8,257 nt of DNA. Origin: Candidatus Nanohaloarchaea archaeon (GTDB lineage Archaea; Nanohalarchaeota; Nanosalinia; Nanosalinales; JAHENU01). Every line of letters starts with the position of its first letter. The first letter of the stretch is position 1. The stretch spans positions 1 through 8,257 of the forward strand of contig JAHENU010000045.1 of NCBI GenBank assembly GCA_018609855.1. Direction: 5' to 3'. The notes beneath the pieces were generated by a model that was given only the letters and a program-made list of their open reading frames with translations, was not told the DNA's origin and ran no database searches. Below, one piece after another: positions 6,065-8,257 of this stretch. Position numbers and translations under genes: made by a program.

Positions 6065-7522
6065 ATGGATAAAACGGCCACCTCTGTTGAACAGTATATG
6101 CGAGAGCATGGTTATGTTTGGGGACCTGAGCCAGAAATGTATTCACCCACTAGCGGCCTCTATACGTACGGGCCTACAGGTGCCGGCCTCAAGCGGAATG
6201 TTGAGAGCGTGATTCGACAGGCATTTGTCAGCGCAGGTTTTTTTGAAGTAGAAACCCCTATTATCGCGCCACGGGATGTTTGGGAAGGTTCCGGTCATCT
6301 TGGCGGTTTTATAGATTGGGTCATCGAGTGTAGCCAATGTCAATCCACCTATCGAGCTGATAAGCTTGTTGAAGAAAAAATTGGCGTGCATGCTGGTAAT
6401 GAGCGACTTTTGGATATTATTCAAGAACATCAAATTCGTTGCCCCTCCTGTGACGGTGCGTTTACACCGGAATTACACCCGTATCACTTGATGGTGCGGT
6501 CTGATATAGGCCAACGAGAGAGCTATTCACGGCCCGAGACAGCTACTATGACATATTTAGCCTTCCACCGCTACTATCAATTTTTCCGTAAACGATTTCC
6601 GATTCAAGTCTTTCAGATTGGCAAGGCATTTCGGAATGAACTATCGCCCCGTCAGACAATTGTCCGTGGAAGAGAATTCACTCAGGCTGAAGCGCAGATA
6701 TTTGTCAAGCCAGAAGAAGAATATGCTGATTATTTTGATCCTTTGCAATTCACGGAAGCAGCTACATTTGTGCCTAACGAAGGTGATTCTCAGTCATTGA
6801 CATCACAGCAGGCACTGGATCACAAGATTGTAAGTAAGCCAGCATATCTATGGAGCCTTTTATTAGCCCATCAGATACTGCGTGATATGGGTATCCCAGC
6901 AGATCGTATTCAATTGCGGCAACATGCCCGTGATGAGATGGCGCACTATGCTTTAGATGCATGGGATCTCGAAGTCTATACAGATTCCTTAGGATGGATT
7001 GAATGTTGTGGCATACACGATAGGACTGATTATGACCTGCGCAGTCATTCCACTCATGGTAAGGATATACAAGTAGTGGATGATCAAACACAGGAAGCAT
7101 TTTATCCACATGTGTTAGAGATTGCATTTGGCGTGGATCGGCCAGTCTATGCGTTAATTGATATGCATCTTGCTACGGAAACAGTGAAAGGAGAGGAGCG
7201 GGTGGTGTGTCGCTTGCCGTCACATATAGCACCGATTACGTGTGCGGTTTTTCCGCTTGTGAAGAAAGGAGAGTTGCCTGCTTTAGCCCGCCAAGTGCAT
7301 CAGCAATTGCTAGCGCATGGCATAGTTTCCCTGTATGATGAAAGTGGGTCCATTGGCCGTCGTTACCGCCGTGTTGATGAAAAAGGCGTGCCGTTTGCAA
7401 TCACAGTTGACTATGATTCATTAGAAGATAATACTGTGACGGTGCGCTATCGTGACAGTATGGAGCAGGATCGTGTGTCTATAGAGTGGTTGGCGGCACA
7501 TATCCAGCAAGAAGCTGCTTAG
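6065..7522 (+). CDS. glyS: Glycyl-tRNA synthetase (archaeal/eukaryal alpha2 type)
   Basis: This class II synthetase charges tRNA-Gly as a homodimer of the single-polypeptide type, not the bacterial alpha2beta2 type. From the ATG at 6065 it has 485 residues, shorter than many archaeal GlyRS of about 570-580. Visible signatures are SGLYTYGPTGAGLKRN (30-45), motif 1 around FFEVETPIIAPRDVWEGSGH (59-78), and two paired-cysteine knuckles, C89-x2-C92 and C126-x2-C129, probably zinc-binding. RPETA is at 156-160. Motif 2 contains FQIGKAFRNE (183-192), and motif 3 is EIAFGVDR (352-359) with R359. The C-terminal anticodon-binding domain starts near 386 and contains SGSIGRRYRRVDEKG (427-441). An in-frame TTG at 6023 would add 14 unrelated residues and overlap the TATA box and the alternative trpS start, so it is rejected. 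The gene is first in an operon with the AN1-rhomboid gene and is probably leaderless. Confidence 0.95.
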   Translation: MDKTATSVEQYMREHGYVWGPEPEMYSPTSGLYTYGPTGAGLKRNVESVIRQAFVSAGFFEVETPIIAPRDVWEGSGHLGGFIDWVIECSQCQSTYRADKLVEEKIGVHAGNERLLDIIQEHQIRCPSCDGAFTPELHPYHLMVRSDIGQRESYSRPETATMTYLAFHRYYQFFRKRFPIQVFQIGKAFRNELSPRQTIVRGREFTQAEAQIFVKPEEEYADYFDPLQFTEAATFVPNEGDSQSLTSQQALDHKIVSKPAYLWSLLLAHQILRDMGIPADRIQLRQHARDEMAHYALDAWDLEVYTDSLGWIECCGIHDRTDYDLRSHSTHGKDIQVVDDQTQEAFYPHVLEIAFGVDRPVYALIDMHLATETVKGEERVVCRLPSHIAPITCAVFPLVKKGELPALARQVHQQLLAHGIVSLYDESGSIGRRYRRVDEKGVPFAITVDYDSLEDNTVTVRYRDSMEQDRVSIEWLAAHIQQEAA

Positions 7523-7527
7523 GTGAT
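7521..7527 (+). promoter_or_regulatory. Shine-Dalgarno site of the AN1-rhomboid gene
   Basis: AGGTGAT overlaps the last two bases of the glyS TAG stop and ends three bases before the ATG at 7531. It is the same perfect anti-SD match used by pheT, but with tighter spacing. It decides the rhomboid start and supports translation from the glyS mRNA by reinitiation or a separate SD. Confidence 0.8.
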
Positions 7528-7530
7528 GCT

Positions 7531-8257
7531 ATGGAATGTGCATTTTGCCATGAGGAAAACGATTTTCCATTCAGATGTAAATTCTGTAATCAGTATTTCT
7601 GTAGTGACCATCGTTTGCCTGAGAATCACCAATGTGATGGGTTGGCTGCCCATAAACAACAGAAACAAACAGAACGGGAGGAAGGGAAGGCACCTGATGA
7701 AGCTTTGGTGTACGAGCCGTTTCGAAAAGGAGTAGAGCCGAAATCAGGTTCAGGCTCATTACAATCAGTATCCCGCTTCTTTGACCGTTTTCTGTTTCGG
7801 AGTGTGACGAAAGCCATTATTACGGTAATGGCTATCATGTTCTTGCTGCAGCTGTCTGTGCCAAGTTTGAGCCAGGTTTTAGCGTTAGAACCTGCGCTGG
7901 CATTACAAGAACCATGGCGCCTCCTCACTTCTATTTTCATCCATGGCGGTCTCTTTCATTTATTTGTGAACGGCGTGGTGTTGTATTCATTTGGATCCAT
8001 ACTAGAAAGACTATTGGGCTCTAGTAAATTTGCAGAAATCTTGCTTGTCGGCGCTTTAGGCTCATCTGTTGGCTACACCATATTTGGCCTCGCTTCCTCA
8101 TTGCCGCCAGCTGTGGGTATTTCAGGCGGCATATTTGCGATTATTACGACATTTGCGCTTATTCAACCGAGAGCACCAGTGCTGTTGTTTTTTGTTTTAC
8201 CTGTTGGCATTCGCACGGCCTTGAAATTTGTCGTTGCTTTAGATGTGGTTAATTTGA
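7531..8257 (+). CDS. AN1-type zinc finger fused to rhomboid intramembrane protease (3' end beyond window)
   Basis: The frame is open from the ATG at 7531 to the right edge, giving 242 residues without a stop. Residues 3-35 carry a complete AN1 zinc-finger pattern: C3-x2-C6, C16-x2-C19, C24-x2-H27, H33-x-C35, ligands for two zinc ions. A charged, glutamine-rich linker (about 40-88) leads to a hydrophobic helix (94-112). The rhomboid core follows: WRLLTSIFIHGGLFHLFVN (129-147) has the conserved W-R and H143-x3-N147, and GISG (196-199) supplies the catalytic serine S198. Hydrophobic segments continue at about 167-188, 199-211 and 215-237. The catalytic histidine of the last core helix should lie just beyond the window. 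The protein probably cleaves membrane proteins within the bilayer, with the AN1 finger on the cytoplasmic side. Similar AN1-rhomboid fusions occur in haloarchaea (RhoII of Haloferax). The gene is 8 bases after glyS in the same transcription unit. Substrate unknown. Confidence 0.92.
   Translation, partial: MECAFCHEENDFPFRCKFCNQYFCSDHRLPENHQCDGLAAHKQQKQTEREEGKAPDEALVYEPFRKGVEPKSGSGSLQSVSRFFDRFLFRSVTKAIITVMAIMFLLQLSVPSLSQVLALEPALALQEPWRLLTSIFIHGGLFHLFVNGVVLYSFGSILERLLGSSKFAEILLVGALGSSVGYTIFGLASSLPPAVGISGGIFAIITTFALIQPRAPVLLFFVLPVGIRTALKFVVALDVVNL

Noticed and set aside
6774..7127. A 117-codon open frame antisense to glyS
   Set aside because: It overlaps conserved GlyRS sequence up to motif 3 and shows no family feature or initiation signal.
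7523..7735. A 70-codon frame starting within the SD of the AN1-rhomboid gene
   Set aside because: It is out of frame with the AN1 zinc finger and rhomboid motifs, its possible starts lie in the SD itself, and its translation resembles no protein family.
7626..7940. A 104-codon frame antisense to the AN1-rhomboid gene
   Set aside because: It is opposite a gene with complete zinc ligands and rhomboid motifs and has no supporting signals.
1..8257. CRISPR array, tRNA gene, insertion sequence, toxin-antitoxin or defence island
   Set aside because: I found no spaced direct repeats, no cloverleaf-like tRNA sequence in the gaps, no transposase frame and no defence-family motif; the gaps are too short for most of these.

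Overview
The window looks archaeal. The phenylalanyl-, tryptophanyl- and glycyl-tRNA synthetases are all of archaeal/eukaryal type. The last gene joins an AN1 zinc finger to a rhomboid protease, an arrangement known from archaea. Promoters look like archaeal TATA boxes about 27 bases before the start codon, and two downstream genes carry a perfect AGGTGAT ribosome-binding site. Base composition is mid-range and the proteins are not strongly acidic, so an extreme halophile is not obvious. A DPANN or euryarchaeal origin is plausible, but I cannot place the lineage from sequence alone.

Layout, left to right. (1) At 1-230 on the minus strand is the N-terminal part of a secreted DUF2341 protein, cut by the window edge. 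It diverges from a plus-strand minD-like ParA/MinD ATPase (355-1119). (2) On the minus strand, pheS (2779-4227) is followed after 2 bases by pheT (1127-2776); together they encode both subunits of PheRS. pheT converges on minD with a 7-base gap. (3) A plus-strand DedA/VTT-family membrane protein (4315-4869) lies between pheS and trpS, divergent from pheS and convergent with trpS. (4) trpS (minus, best start 6010) and glyS (plus, best start 6065) diverge across 54 bases that hold one nearly symmetric TATA box. It is correctly spaced to start both transcripts at or next to their own ATG. (5) glyS is followed after 8 bases by the AN1-rhomboid gene (7531 to window end), which runs off the right edge.

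Functionally this is mainly a translation locus. Three aminoacyl-tRNA synthetases (four genes) sit within about 6.4 kb, accompanied by membrane-associated genes: MinD with a C-terminal amphipathic tail, a DedA protein and a rhomboid protease. The coding sequence is dense; the largest gap is 124 bases. I see no tRNA or rRNA gene, CRISPR array, insertion sequence or defence system. The most interesting signals are regulatory: the shared TATA box between trpS and glyS, the split between leaderless first genes and Shine-Dalgarno-led downstream genes, and an inverted repeat over the likely pheS TATA element. No clearly novel multi-gene system is visible.
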